Assembly: GCA_964035575.1 (NCBI GenBank)
Contig: OZ037874.1
Coordinates: 744,001 to 808,000 of the forward strand
Source of the DNA: Rhynchopus sp. YZ270_cl-10
Taxonomy: Eukaryota; Euglenozoa; Diplonemea; Diplonemida; Diplonemidae
DNA: 64,000 bases
Reading direction: 5' to 3'
The notes below the pieces were generated by a model. It did not search any database, was not told the origin of the DNA, and was given only the letters and a program-made list of their open reading frames with translations. A program made the translations under genes and the position numbers. Shown piece after piece: positions 39,601 to 50,355 of the stretch (position 1 is the first letter of the stretch; each line of letters begins with the position of its first letter).

Positions 39601-40120
39601 AGTGGCTAAGCATGAGAGGCTTTGGGTGTTTTTCCCAAAGCCTTACTTAAAACAAATTGCCATCCACAGAGTAGCAATAAAACACAAACGACTGATGAAT
39701 AAACCAAAGAATAATCTAATCAGACTAAGCATGAAAGGCTTAGGGTCATCTGATTTTCTTCTCTCACGTTTTGGCATTTTGGTAGGTGCGCATAGATGGG
39801 AGTTTCTCAAAAAAGAAAAAAAAAAACGTTTTTTTTTTTTTTTTGTTTTCAAGTGATTCAAAGCTCAATTGCATTTTCAAAAAAAAGATGACGGCCATCT
39901 TACTAACTATTTTTTTTTTTTGAATGTGTTCAAGGTGACTAAGCATAGAGAGAGGCGTAGGGTCATCTTATAAACTTTTCCTTTTTCTTTTTGTCTCTCT
40001 TGAAGATGGGGTCTCATCTCCCCCTCCGGATGCAAAAAACAGTGCGTCCCTTTTGTACAACAGTGGGGGTTTTTTTTCCTCCCCCTAAGTGACTTAGGTG
40101 CGAGAGGCTGAGGAAAAGCT
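39601..40120 (+). repeat. Cluster of CTAAGC/GCTTAG hairpin repeats behind the channel gene
   Basis: Copies at 39601-39640, 39721-39752, 39932-39980 and 40087-40120, spaced 119, 215 and 150 bp, start 72 bp after the channel stop. Most carry (G)ACTAAGCAT, GAGAGGCTTAGG and TCATCT with following T-runs; the 39721 copy adds an ATCAGA/TCTGAT outer stem. A GCATAGATGGGAG fragment lies near 39786. Confidence 0.7.
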
Positions 40121-40129
40121 TTTCTTGAA

Positions 40130-40720
40130 TCAGTGCGTGCGTCCCAGAGGCGTTTTGCACCCCACGAATTTTTTGGATTTTTTTTTTTCTCTTTTTTTTT
40201 TCGGGAAGGGAGGTATGTTTCAACACGGCGAGCTTGTGTACCATGATGACATGATCATAATATTGATAAATGATGCAATATCCAATGGCATGCAAAATGA
40301 CATTATTATCACGTCATCTACAAGGTTGCTGTGTGCAAGAATGGTGAATTTTGAGTGGACAAACAAAATTGGGTGATCTATGAACGGGGAGAGATTTTTT
40401 TTTCACTAAGCTCTCACTAAGCTCTCACTAAGCTCTCACAGCCTGTTATGTGTCTCACGGAGACGATCCTAGATCACACAAAAATAGTGAGATTATCAAA
40501 AAAAAAATAGAAAACTTTGAAGAAATACTATACTACGGGCACGATGCCACTATGTCAGCGTGTCATGTCATATGACATGGTAAAAACGATGATCTGTGCA
40601 CTCATGTCATAATGATATATCAGAAAAGTGACGTGTCATTTTGCATGTCATTCTGTGTCATTCTGACATGAGTCGTCGTGTTTTTCACGCCCGCCGATAA
40701 AACGGTGAGGTGTTTGCACT
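40130..40720. repeat. Spacer with short repeats and small palindromes
   Basis: A GTGCGTCCCAGAGGCGTTTT copy is at 40130-40175. 40225-40325 is an inverted repeat (GATGACATGATCATAAT against the complement of GATGACGTGATAATAAT). 40404-40436 holds three 11-bp units ACTAAGCTCTC. About 40545-40675 is rich in ATGTCATATGACAT-like palindromes. 40687-40730 is another GGTGTTTGCACTTTCAA copy. Confidence 0.55.
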
Positions 40721-40730
40721 TTCAATTCCC

Positions 40731-41395
40731 CCCCCTCTTCCAGCAACAACAAAACAAAAAAGCAAATAGTACATTTTTAAAGACCACCAAAACAAAAAGA
40801 GCACAAAGCAAAAACAACAACTTTCTGACAAACCCCCCCTCTTCCCCCCTTGAAAGCCAACGAGAATCGTATTATTTTGTTCCAAACACTCCTCTCTTTT
40901 CTTGAGTGCTCGTTTTTGTTCATTTTTGTATTAGTTCAGGAATCTTCTTTGGGCTTCTGTGATTTGTTTTTTTTTTATGTGCAACAATTTGTCTGTTTAC
41001 AACCAAGTTTACAGAGTTTATGTTGTGGTTGTGTATTTGAAAGCAAATGCGGGCAGTTCCTCAGAGCGACATATTTGTCCATTGTGCGTTTTTTTTTTTG
41101 CTTATTTCGACAAAATAGTTCCATCCCCGTCGCTCAGTGCATTTTAAAAAGGTAGCTGAGCCGAGGCTGTTCTTACGAACTTAGTTGCAATATCTCCGGA
41201 CAACGATTAAAAAAAAAAAAATACTTCAGGGAGATAATGAAAATAACTATATACTGGGTTATGTAAGGAAAGTGCATGGTACATCACGAGGGATGTCCTG
41301 ATTGCTAGTTTGCACCAATGGATTTTATGACAACAAGCGGAGTCAGTTGAAGATAAAAGATGCACCTCAGAATCAGGACACCCAAGTTATGTGAA
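40731..41395. other. Spacer without gene
   Basis: A small inverted repeat at 41289-41383 (GGATGTCCTGATT / AATCAGGACACC) is the only structure noted. Open frames are short and low-complexity. Confidence 0.45.
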
Positions 41396-42825
41396 CAGGC
41401 TTCGCGCTAACTTTTGGAAAAAAATCTGAATAATCGTGTTCCGGGCCCAAAAAAACGCACCTCAAACAGTTGTGCATCAGGGGGTGAAAAAACAGTGTTT
41501 TGTGGCATTTCCGAGCCAATCCCGCACTGTGGTGGGGCATATTCGAAAAAATGGACAAAATTTTAGTGACTTAAATTTTCACAAAATATGAACCCATACC
41601 CCTAAAACAAGGGGCATTTTCAGTCTGAAAACCCAACTTCAGATGAAATTGTGGTGTTTTTGACTGGGAACAGGTAGCGCCGCAGGCGCACGGTATCCAA
41701 CTGTTTCCTTTTTCTTTTTTCTCTGCTTTCCTTTGATTGCGCGAGCCGATTGCTCTCCACGGTGGGGTCACATGTGTGTGCAAAAACACTCTAAGGTACC
41801 CTTACTCTGAACTATGAGATTCCTCTGGTTTTAGTAAAGAAACCCCGGTCTCAAAAAGTGCGTAAATTTCCTTTTTCTGCCCAAGAGGTCGTTGGTGTTG
41901 CATTTCTGAGCCAATTCCGGCTTGTGGTGCGGGATATTCGAAAAAATGGACAAAATTTCAGTGACTTAAATTTTTACAAAATATGAACGCATACCGTAAA
42001 CAAGGGTCATTTTCAGTCTGAAAACCCAACTTGGCATGAAATTGTGGTGTTTTGACTGGAACACCAATGTACTGAAGAAGCTATGGAGTTTCTGTGACCA
42101 CAGAGAAGAGTGAGAACAAAAAACAGGACGGTTATGGCCTCGGAGGGGTGCCGCCCCCACGCAGCGAGGGTGGAGACGGTTCAGCAGCGCATTGTCGTAC
42201 TCAAAAGAAATGAACACTGTACATTAGTACATCATGTTTAAAAATATAGTAGGGTAGCTAACAGGTGGCGCCGCAGGCGCACGGTACCCAACTTTTTTCT
42301 TTTTATATTTTCCCTTTTCTCTGCGTTCTTTTGATTGCGCGAGCCGATTGCTCTCCACGGTGGGGTCACATGTGTGTACAAAAACGCTCTTAAGTACCCT
42401 TACTATGAAATATGAGATTCTCTGGTTTTCTTACTGGGGGGGGGCGAATAAGAGATCAGGGGTGAATAAGAGATCAGGGCCGAATAAGAGATCAGGTTGA
42501 GATTTTGGGGGTATTTTTTTTTTTTTTTTTTGCATGCGCCAGGGTTTTATCTTGAAATTTTTTTTTGAAATTTTACCCTGTCTACCCGGTCTGGCAAAAA
42601 AGTGGTCAAAATATTTTTTTTGCCTCCGGCGAAAATGTCTTTTTGCTTTTTTTCCCCCAAAAAAATTTTTTTATTTCTGGCTCGTCCGTTCGCCTAATAA
42701 GAGATGCCACATCTCTTATTCGCCCCCCCCCAGTAAGGAAACCCCGGTTTGCAAAAAAAAAAAAAACGCACCACAAAAATATCTAAAAATCCCGGGCCAA
42801 GGGCCAAAAATTAGCGCAAAGCCTG
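41396..42825. mobile_element. Candidate 1.43-kb element with 24-bp inverted ends
   Basis: Left end CAGGCTTCGCGCTAACTTTT and right end complement CAGGCTTTGCGCTAATTTTT; TA follows on the right, AA precedes on the left. A lone end-like GCGCTAACTTTTGG is at 45728. It contains two direct repeats (A about 41503-41862; B about 41905-42433 continuing after 42733), each with GAGCCAAT...CC, GGACAAAATTT, the GCGCCGCAGGCGCACGGTA core and CTCCACGGTGGGGTCACATG. Copy B has an extra 190 bp (about 42065-42255) and a nested MITE. No coding frame of note. Confidence 0.5.
42434..42733. mobile_element. 300-bp MITE with empty site in neighbouring repeat
   Basis: Ends CTGGGGGGGGGCGAATAAGA and complement, with TA at 42432-42433 and 42734-42735. 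The host sequence on either side (GATTCTCTGGTTTTCT ... AGGAAACCCCGG) is uninterrupted in repeat copy A at about 41818-41846 (CTGGTTTTAGTAAAGAAACC), where one TA stands in place of element plus duplication. Near the left end GAATAAGAGATCAGG is repeated three times. Confidence 0.9.
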
Positions 42826-43482
42826 TATGTGAAGTGCGTTTTTTTTTTTTTTTTTGCAGAATCCCATACAAGATGTTATCTCATGAGGATATAAAGGAAC
42901 TGCATTTTGCGTTTTTTCCTGTAAAAAAGTTTAAAACGAGTGTCAATGTACGTAAAGTACTTTATGTCATTGCAATAAAGCTTTCCAGCCCACTATCCCT
43001 CAGGGTAAATTAACGTTTGTGTCCGAAAAGCCTTGAATATGCCACGAGGTTTTACGGGCAAAAATCCGCAAAAAAATGCGAGGTTTATATCACAAATGAG
43101 ATAACAAAAAAAATTGATTGTGTAGGTGAAGCATATTACCGTCACTTCACCCCTTCTGATGGTTCCCCTTTTTTTTTTCATTCCTTTTTTTTTTTACAAC
43201 AGCGGTGGAAGCGTACAACAAACTCTCCCCCTGTTTCGTTTCCCGTTTTTCCTGTGTGGGCGAAGATAGTTATTGACACCCGTAGTATTTTTCCTCTTTT
43301 TACAACAGCCCTTTTTGCAAAAAACCTTACGTCTTTGGGTTTTTCGATCGATCAGACACCTTCAAGAGAGAAAAGGAGAGCACGGTTTCCCCCTCCCTCC
43401 CTCAGCGTGTTCCGCACCATAGTAGTAAAAGATGTGTCCACGACAGGCTCATTCATCTTACAGGGGTTTGTATTTTCTTCCA

Positions 43483-43525
43483 GGTACACTGTCACAAGAG
43501 GGCTTTGTATTTCAACTCTTTCTTT
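43483..43525 (+). repeat. GTACACTG short repeat
   Basis: GTACACTGTCACAAGAGGGC then TTTGTATTTCAAC and TCTTTC; preceded by TTTTCTTCCAG. A diverged partial copy (GGGGTTTGTATTTTC) lies just upstream. Confidence 0.65.
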
Positions 43526-44203
43526 CCCCCCATTTTTTTGTGATTTGTGATCAAACGCCACGTTCCCCCCCCTCAGGTGTACCGTGCTTTAAAATGGTAA
43601 GATGTGCATGAAAGGCACATTATACAACAAAAAAAGCTTTCTATTTTTTTTTTTTTTTTTTTGCGCGCTATTCAGAGGTTTTTTTTGGGACCGGTTTTTT
43701 TGACCTTAGGGGGGGTGAGGTGTTTTTCGGGTTGCAAAATTTTTCGCGCGCTTCGCGCGCGAAGCCCCTGGAGAAGCTGGTTCGTGGGGGATTTTTGGAA
43801 TCCGTCCGCGCTGTGGTGGGGTCAATTTGACGAAATGGACAAGTTCTTGGCTTTTGGTCAACATCAGTGTAAGGGCCAAGTGACCCTGCCGACTGAACAA
43901 GAAAAGGGGGGAACTGGGTCAAGGGCTGCCGCGCCGCAGGCGGAAATTTTTAGATGCCGTCCACTTTTTTGAGTTAAGTACCCAGTACCATGTCATACAA
44001 TTTACAGTAAGCTTGCGCCGCAGGCGCACGGTACGCTACTTTTATGATTTCGCCCTATCCTTTTTTCTCATTCCTCGTTGGGTTCTACGAGCTCCGTCCG
44101 TCAAATTCTAGGAAAACACGCCCACCCTCTAACTCCCTTAGATGGTTCTTGGGGCGCGAGAAAGGTATCGGGGGGAGAGTAAGAGAACACCATCAAGCAC
44201 GTA
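43526..44203. repeat. Spacer with mixed repeat fragments
   Basis: 43744-43762 is the palindrome TTCGCGCGCTTCGCGCGCGAA. 43798-43849 is the complement of 25588-25638 with two changes. 44007-44052 matches 23746-23790 over about 45 bp, including the TGCGCCGCAGGCGCA core. No gene. Confidence 0.55.
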
Positions 44204-45056
44204 TGGCAAATGATAATTTATTATGAGATCTCATAATAAATTATGAGATCATTATGCGCTATTATGCGCGCTCATAATAATCGCATAATGCATAATAGCG
44301 CATAATAGCACATAATAGCACATAATAGCGCATAATGATTATGCGCTATTATGTGCTCATTATGTGCTCATTATGTGCCCGACCCCAATGCCCCAAACCA
44401 GAAAATACCACCCTCAGATGTCCAAAAATCCATCTGCGCCCGGTTTTGAGCAGTTTTGAGCCTCAAGAAGCCCCGTATCTGCTTTTTTCAAAAATGTACA
44501 TACAACTTGTACCTGCCCACCCCTCGTAGATAGAGCAACTCACACATCCATCACGCCTCAGTGTGAGCCAGGGGCCAGAAAAGCCCCCAAAGCCACATAT
44601 TTTCACCCCAGAACCTATCCCGAGGGGTACCCAGGCGGTTTCGGGGTGTTTAGAGGGACTTGGTGGAACTTAGAACCATGTTTCAAAAAGTGTCAAGCAC
44701 CTGGTACCAAAGGTTTTCCCACCCAAGGTATCTTAAGCCGTCAAAAAACGTGAAGTAGGTAATAAATCAAAGAAACCCCCCTGAAGTCAATAAAAACCAC
44801 ACCATAGGCCCATTTGTACCCCAAAAATCGAATTCCGCCCGGTTTTGGGCACTTTTGACCACTTCTGAGCGACTTTTTTTGGGTGGGGGGGTGGGGGGTA
44901 CGGCACATAATGAGCGCATAACGCCGCATAATTGGCGCATAATAGCGCATAATAGCACATAATAGCACATAATAGCACATAATAGCACATAATAGCGCAT
45001 AATATCACATGTATTATGAGATCTCATAATAGCGCATAATATATTATCATTTGCCA
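44204..45056. mobile_element. 853-bp foldback MITE with CATAATAG tandem arms, TA-flanked
   Basis: Ends TGGCAAATGATAATTTATTA and complement of TGGCAAATGATAATATATTA, bordered by TA at 44202-44203 and 45057-45058. Each arm (about 150-170 bp) continues TTATGAGATCTCATAAT and runs of CATAATAGCA/G 10-bp units. The centre has no coding frame. Confidence 0.8.
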
Positions 45057-45129
45057 TACGTGATCAAGATTTTTTTTTATTTTCCAAAAAAAATTTTTAT
45101 TTTCACCCCCCCAAAAGCCGGAAAAAAAA

Positions 45130-45708
45130 TCGTGGGGGGGGGGTGACAGGCCTCTGGGTAATTTTTCGGCCGATGTTGGCCTTGGGGGGTGGGTGGTACC
45201 CCCCCCCCCCCCCCCCCCCCCCCCCCCACCGCTGTACACAGTTACACAGGGGGTGGGCCGAAGAAAAATTTTTCCGACCAATTTTTGCCCACAAAAAATC
45301 GAAAAAAAAAATTTTTTTTTTCGATTCTCCTGTGTCTGTGCGTGCTGTGATGGGGTCATTTCGCGCTCAGAAATGAGTATTTTTGACCCAAAATACATGT
45401 GTCAGTTTTTACACGATTTTTGAAAATTTCAGTCCAAAACTGACACATGTATTTTGGGTCAAAAATACTCATTTCTGAGCGCGAAATGACCCCATCACAG
45501 CACGCACAGACACAGGAGAATCGAAAAAAAAAATTTTTTTTTTCGATTTTTTGTGGGCAAAAATTGGTTGGAAAAATTTTTCTTCGGCCCAGCCCCTGTA
45601 CAACCGTGTACAGAGGGGGGGGACCCACCACCCCTAATCCGTGTTGGCCTGCCTACCCCCCAGTTAGGCTGAGGCCTGGGGGGTGAAACCCCCCCCCCAC
45701 CCCCCCGT
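45130..45708. repeat. Foldback element of about 580 bp with long near-perfect hairpin
   Basis: Inner arms of about 140 bp (45262-45399 and 45431-45570) are nearly perfect complements around a 30-bp loop, including CTGTGTCTGTGCGTGCTGTG and ACCCAAAATACATGTGTCAG. Outer arms (C/G-runs, GTACACxGTxACA, GATGTTGGCC/GGCCAACACGG) are more diverged. A C-run of about 30 lies at 45199-45227. It directly abuts the preceding MITE. Confidence 0.8.
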
Positions 45709-45761
45709 AAAAAAACCTCTGGCGCTATTTCACGCTAACTTTTGGGGGAATTTTTTTTATA

Positions 45762-45812
45762 TAGCGGAGCTCATCCCCGGGTGTCTACACTAATACAACA
45801 AAGTTTTCAAAA
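45762..45812. repeat. A-tailed short repeat just upstream of the apyrase
   Basis: GCGGAGCTCATCC, CGGGTGTCTACACTAATAC, AACAAAGTTTTCAAAATT; ends 40 bp before the ATG at 45853. Same subtype as 6931 and 24161. Confidence 0.65.
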
Positions 45813-45852
45813 TTCACAAAAAAAAACAACCCCACACACACCTCCATAGGGC

Positions 45853-47474
45853 ATGCTCAAGGTATTGTGGGGGAAATCCACTCGGAAGATGAAACGCATG
45901 CCCGGGCTTGCTTTGGGGGCGGGGGTGGTGTGTCTACTTATCTACTTTGCGTTGGGGAGCGGGGGCAACGGGGCGGGGTTCGCAGACGGCATTGCTGAGG
46001 AGGGGCCGTGGGCGACAACGATACAAAGCATGGGCAAGCAGGAGTACCACTTCGCGATAGTGGCGGACCTGGACAAGCAGAGCAAGGTGCAGGACGCGAA
46101 GAAGCCGCTCTTCAAATCGATCCTCAAGGAGGGCAGCCTCCGCAAGGTCGGCGACACCTGGAAGCTCGTCTGGGGCAGCGAGCACACCCTCACCTCCCCT
46201 CTCAACGAAGCAGGCCGTGGCATGGAGCTGTCAGAGCTTGTCATCTTCAACAAAAAGCTGTACACCTTCGACGACCGCACCGGAATTGTCTTTGAGGTGA
46301 ACGACCAGCGCAAGGTCATCCCGCGGGGTATCTTTATGGAGGGGGACGGCAACCAGGGTAAGGGGCAAAAGACGGAGTGGGCAACTGTGAAGGACGGTCT
46401 GCTCTACACAGGGTCCTTCGGAAAGGAGTACATCGACATTGAGACTGGTGCGATCAGCTCGCGCAACAACCTCTGGGTGTCCGTGATGACCAAGAACGGC
46501 GAGATCAGCCACGAGAACTGGACAGACAACTACAACGCCATCAGGCGCACAACAAGCTCTGTGCACCCCGCCTACCAGATCATCGAGACATTGGTCTGGT
46601 CTGTCACGCACCGCAGATGGTACTGCCTCCCCCGCCGTGTCTCGTCTGAGCCCTACAACGAGGAGAAGGACGAGAAGATGGGGTCCAACACCATCATTGT
46701 ATGTGAACAAGAAGGTGTCAGGGGAAGTAAACAACACACACTGTTCGTCACGAGGAGATCAGGTGTTGCGGGTTTTCTATAATTCTATAGTATTATATAA
46801 CACTTATGAGCTGTCCCTCACCCCTCGCCCCTCACCCTCACCCTCACCCTTCCCCTCCCCCCTTCCACAACAGACATGCGACGAGCACTTTAAGTCCTGC
46901 GAGAAGTTCACTGTCGGTGAGGTTGTCCCTGAGCGTGGGTTCGCGTCTGCGAAGTTCGTTCCGGGCACCCACGACCAGGTCATGGTATGCAGGGGGTAAG
47001 TGTAACTGTGCACACCATTGTGCACGCCGTGTCGCGACACCCACTCACCTTTTGAATACTTTTTAGGTAGTCAACGAGCACGCGAGCCTTTCTGCTCATC
47101 TAACACCGTAGTTGTACACATGCCGGGCCGTATAATATGTGGTCCGTAACAATACTGCACCATACAAAGTTGGGACTTTTAACCAACTTGAGGCATGGCA
47201 ACTACACCAACAATTTATCAAAAAAAACAAAGACATCTATACCTTTGCAATCCATTAGCCTTCGGGCGACCTTATCACAGGTGATATTCGAAAGTACAAA
47301 AAAAAAAAATTGTGCCATTCTTCACAACTACAGGTGACGCTGAAGAGCGAAGAAAATGACAAAGAGGGCACCCAGCGTACGTTCCTCTCGGTGATTGACC
47401 TGAAGGAGAAGAAGGTTCTGCTGGAGGATGTCGAGATTGGTGCAATGAAGTTCGAGGGGATTGCCTTCGTTTGA
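45853..47474 (+). CDS. CANT1-like: Calcium-activated nucleotidase (apyrase, CANT1 family), three exons
   Basis: Hydrolyses nucleoside di- (and tri-)phosphates in a Ca2+-dependent way, typically in the Golgi/ER lumen or outside the cell. Exons 45853-46698, 46874-46984 and 47334-47474; both junctions fall between codons, giving 365 aa (human CANT1 is 401). A membrane helix near residues 18-38 suggests a type II anchor. Family motifs in order: FAIVADLD, GRGMELSEL, DDRTGIVF, GKEY, HENWTDNYNAIR, PRRVSSEPYNEEKDEK in exon 1; GFASAKFVPGTHDQVM in exon 2; TLKSEE and KFEGIAFV at the end of exon 3. The match to CANT1 continues across both introns, which supports the splice sites. Unspliced transcript would stop at 46782 after 27 unrelated residues and lose the last blades. 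Confidence 0.93.
46699..46873 (+). other. Intron 1 of the apyrase gene
   Basis: 175 bp, donor GTATGT, acceptor CCACAACAG. A CCCTCA-repeat pyrimidine tract (about 46815-46866) precedes the acceptor. Phase 0. The frame stays open to 46782, so intron retention would give a truncated product. Confidence 0.9.
46985..47333 (+). other. Intron 2 of the apyrase gene, carrying an A-tailed repeat
   Basis: 349 bp, donor GTATGC, acceptor AACTACAG, phase 0. It contains at 47189-47228 a copy of the A-tailed repeat (GGCAACTACACCAACAATTT then ATCAAAAAAAA), so this family can sit inside transcribed sequence. Confidence 0.88.
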
Positions 47475-49266
47475 TCAAAGCAAGGTGGCATCCTCGGGCT
47501 ACACTAATACAACCAAGTGTTCAACAACAACAACAAAAAACTCAAGATAAAAATGAAAATGAAAAAAAGAATAGCGAGAAAAGAAGACCATAATCCGTCC
47601 AAAAAAAAAAAGGTGAACTTTTGGACAGTGGAGATTGCACACCCTGTGGCAACACAACCGAGGGCAACTACACTACCCCAACAATTTATCAAAAAAAAAA
47701 AAATTATGAAAGAGGGAGACCCCTTTTCGATATATTGTGCGCAGAGGCACAGTTATCTTTTTTTTTCAAGTTTTTTTTTTCCTCTCTCTAAGTTTTTTCC
47801 TCCTTTTTTTTTCTGCTCTCTTAGCAGCCCTGAAGAGTAAATCCTTTTTTGTTGTTCTCTTTTTCTCTCTCTGTCACTGCCCCTCTCAAGGGCAAGTGGC
47901 AGAGAAAGACAGCCGTGGGGTAAATGTTTTGAATCCTTTATACGATGGTTGAGAATTCTGGAAATTTCATTTTTTTTTTTTTTTTGAAAGGCCTTCTGTC
48001 GACGCAGAACTCGTCTTCAGGTCAGGCAAAATAGCACATCAACACAAAGTAAATGATTGCGGATAGTAACCAAAAAACCCCACACGAAGTGTGACTCTCA
48101 CTCACACCTCTTGTGGATGCAATTTTTTGGCAATGTGTCCCTTTTCAGGTTGCCCCCTGATAACGATCTTCCCAAGAGCGAAGATTGCCTATGTATAATA
48201 TTGTTACAAAAAATTGGGCCAGATTTCTGACGTTTAGTACAAAAAATACCCAAAATATTTGTGCGGCATTTTTTTTTTATAAAATTTTCTTTTTTTTTTT
48301 TTGTACAAAAAAGAGGAAAAGGAGAGAACACCTAAAAAGAGACCCCATAAGGAAAAAAAATAACTATTGATTCAATGAAAATTCAGTCTGATTTTCACTG
48401 CGGGTGTGATTTTTTTTTTCCCCGAGTACTAAAAAAATCGAGGAAAAAAGACAAGACCTTTTGGTGAAAATCTGGCCTGATTTTCTAAAAAAAACCTACC
48501 ATTTTTAACAAATTTTTTAAAAGATTTATTGTCAACACAATAACAGAAAAAACTAAGCGATGAGGGGGACGGGAGGGGAGGGGGGAGAGAGAAGGGATAA
48601 GGAACACAGCCTTCGTCTCACAGTACAGAAAAAAAAAAGTGGGGACAGTACCTTTTTGCTTTTCTACCACTGCCTCGGTTTCCCCTGCAGCAGGATCATT
48701 CCCAAAGTCGGCTCTGTGTTTACACAGACTGATAATGGTCATTAGTAAGGCAAAGATTTTTTCCCAAAGCTCCGAGCTTTTTTGGCGTCCCTGTTAGTAG
48801 CGCTGTCTACTGCAGGCGACAACAACTGCACTTATCGGTGGATGTCTTGGCTCTGGGATCGATGAAGACCGCAGCTAGACGCGATATTCAATGGGAATTG
48901 CAGAAGTTATTAGTAGCGCTGTCTACTGCAGGCGACAGACGCCTTTGGTTGGAGACAGCACCGTTGCTTTTCTACCACTACCTCGGTGTACCCCCCCTGT
49001 AAGCCCCTCCCCCCGCGCAGTTAGCTAATTCTTTATCACAATTATCACACAGACAACTTTTTTTTTTTTTTTAAATTACACATTTCCTTTTTAGATAAGA
49101 CCAAACACGAGAGGGTTAGGTTCATCTTATTTCACCCCCTCTCCTCCTCCTTCCCACCTAGAGTAAAGGAGAGACTTTTTCGGTCATAAAAACATCCCTT
49201 TTTTTTCCCTCAGACATTTTCTTCCCCTCCCACCCCCCCTTCAATTTATCGTTAGCTTTTTTAACG
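47475..49266. other. Spacer with A-tailed repeats and direct repeats
   Basis: 47484-47530 is an A-tailed repeat only 10 bp after the apyrase stop; 47630-47705 is the other subtype (GTGGAGATTGCACACCCTG ... AACAATTTATCAAAA). A 29-bp segment with TAGTAGCGCTGTCTACTGCA recurs 116 bp apart (48793 and 48909), and GCTTTTCTACCACT(A/G)CCTCGG at 48658 and 48966. 49093-49136 is a hairpin repeat (ACCAAACACGAGAGGGTTAG, TTCATCTTAT). No gene. Confidence 0.55.
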
Positions 49267-50355
49267 ATGATTGAAATCTCGTTGTGGTTCATCTTCGCGA
49301 TAAGCAGCATAATTGTATTCACCACCTTTTACCTTTTATTTGTTTGTCGCCGTGTACATGATGGGGTTGTGTCGCAGAAGATTCGCATGCACTCTATCGG
49401 TCACACCTGTGTTATTTGCCATGCATATTGGCTTCCACTTGCGACAGGATTCTTTCAGATTCTTGCCTGGACGGCCTTTGCAGAGCATTGGCGTAGTGAG
49501 GTTCTGGTTGCCCTTCTCTTTGGCCCAATCGTTCCGATTGGTGTAATGTACTGCATGCTCCGAGGCAGCGGGATTGGCGACCCCCTTAAAATGGAGAGAG
49601 GCGCCCCTATTTCCACCAGGGTGTCCCGCTACAAGGTGGGGGAGGTGCTCAAATACATTAGCTTAGGGGGTATCAAAAAGCCGGCAGAGACGGGGCATCA
49701 CTGTGACGTCGTTGTGGGACCTCCGGTGGCAGGGTTGGAGGTGCTGGAAGTGATGTACGGTGGGTATTTACGACTGTTGTTTACAAGACAGCTGTTCGCG
49801 GAGTCGAAGGCTGGGGGGTTATCAACTATTTTAGGACCATTCGAAAGTGTGACCCATTCTTCGGTGTTAGGGAGAGATGAGATGTTCGAAAAAGAGGCAG
49901 GGGATGAGGAAGATGTACACCCCCAAGGGGTGTCTTCAGAGTTTATTACGACAAGGCATGACCCGCCTTTGGCGTACAATGAAGCCACTGCGATGAACAT
50001 TTTGCTTGCGCCGAGAGGGTTGAGCGGAGGAGGAGGAGGAGGAGGTGTAGGACATCTTCGGGTGGAGGTGGAAAATAGTGGGTCTTCATCGTCAGGGTCG
50101 GTGCACTCCGTTGCAGTGTCGAATGCGGATGCGATGAGTCGGAGCTTTCCGTACCCCGATGGGAGTGGGTTTTCAAAAGGAGGGAACGCAGTGCCCACAG
50201 AGCTTGGATCGTCCGCGCAACTTTCCCGCATCACACCGGTTCCAGCCATGGTGTTGACGACACCGAGTGACACCGATAATAGAACGGCGAATGGATCAGC
50301 AGAAGCAAAATCAGTTGTACCCAAAATACGGCGTGCAGTGGTGATGGCGGATTGA
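49267..50355 (+). CDS. Three-helix membrane protein of unknown function
   Basis: 362 aa. Three hydrophobic segments at about 5-26, 49-70 and 78-98 in the first 100 residues, with HSIGHTCVICHAYW between the first two. The remaining 260 residues are hydrophilic: a moderately ordered part (about 100-190) and a low-complexity Gly/Ser-rich tail with seven consecutive Gly and SSSSGS. No family recognised. It could be the end of a larger receptor-type protein whose earlier exons were missed, but no upstream coding frame is visible. The start is the first ATG after a T-run (AACGATG). Confidence 0.65.
   Translation: MIEISLWFIFAISSIIVFTTFYLLFVCRRVHDGVVSQKIRMHSIGHTCVICHAYWLPLATGFFQILAWTAFAEHWRSEVLVALLFGPIVPIGVMYCMLRGSGIGDPLKMERGAPISTRVSRYKVGEVLKYISLGGIKKPAETGHHCDVVVGPPVAGLEVLEVMYGGYLRLLFTRQLFAESKAGGLSTILGPFESVTHSSVLGRDEMFEKEAGDEEDVHPQGVSSEFITTRHDPPLAYNEATAMNILLAPRGLSGGGGGGGVGHLRVEVENSGSSSSGSVHSVAVSNADAMSRSFPYPDGSGFSKGGNAVPTELGSSAQLSRITPVPAMVLTTPSDTDNRTANGSAEAKSVVPKIRRAVVMAD

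Noticed and set aside
42534-43013. 159-codon open frame
   Set aside because: Phe/Lys-rich translation of A/T-runs that crosses the border of a MITE; no domain.
46699-46782. Uninterrupted apyrase frame to 46782 as the true end of the gene
   Set aside because: Similarity to CANT1 stops exactly at the GTATGT donor and resumes at 46874 and 47334.
46815-46866. Telomere-like CCCTCA repeats
   Set aside because: Only three or four imperfect units, located in the pyrimidine tract of an intron.
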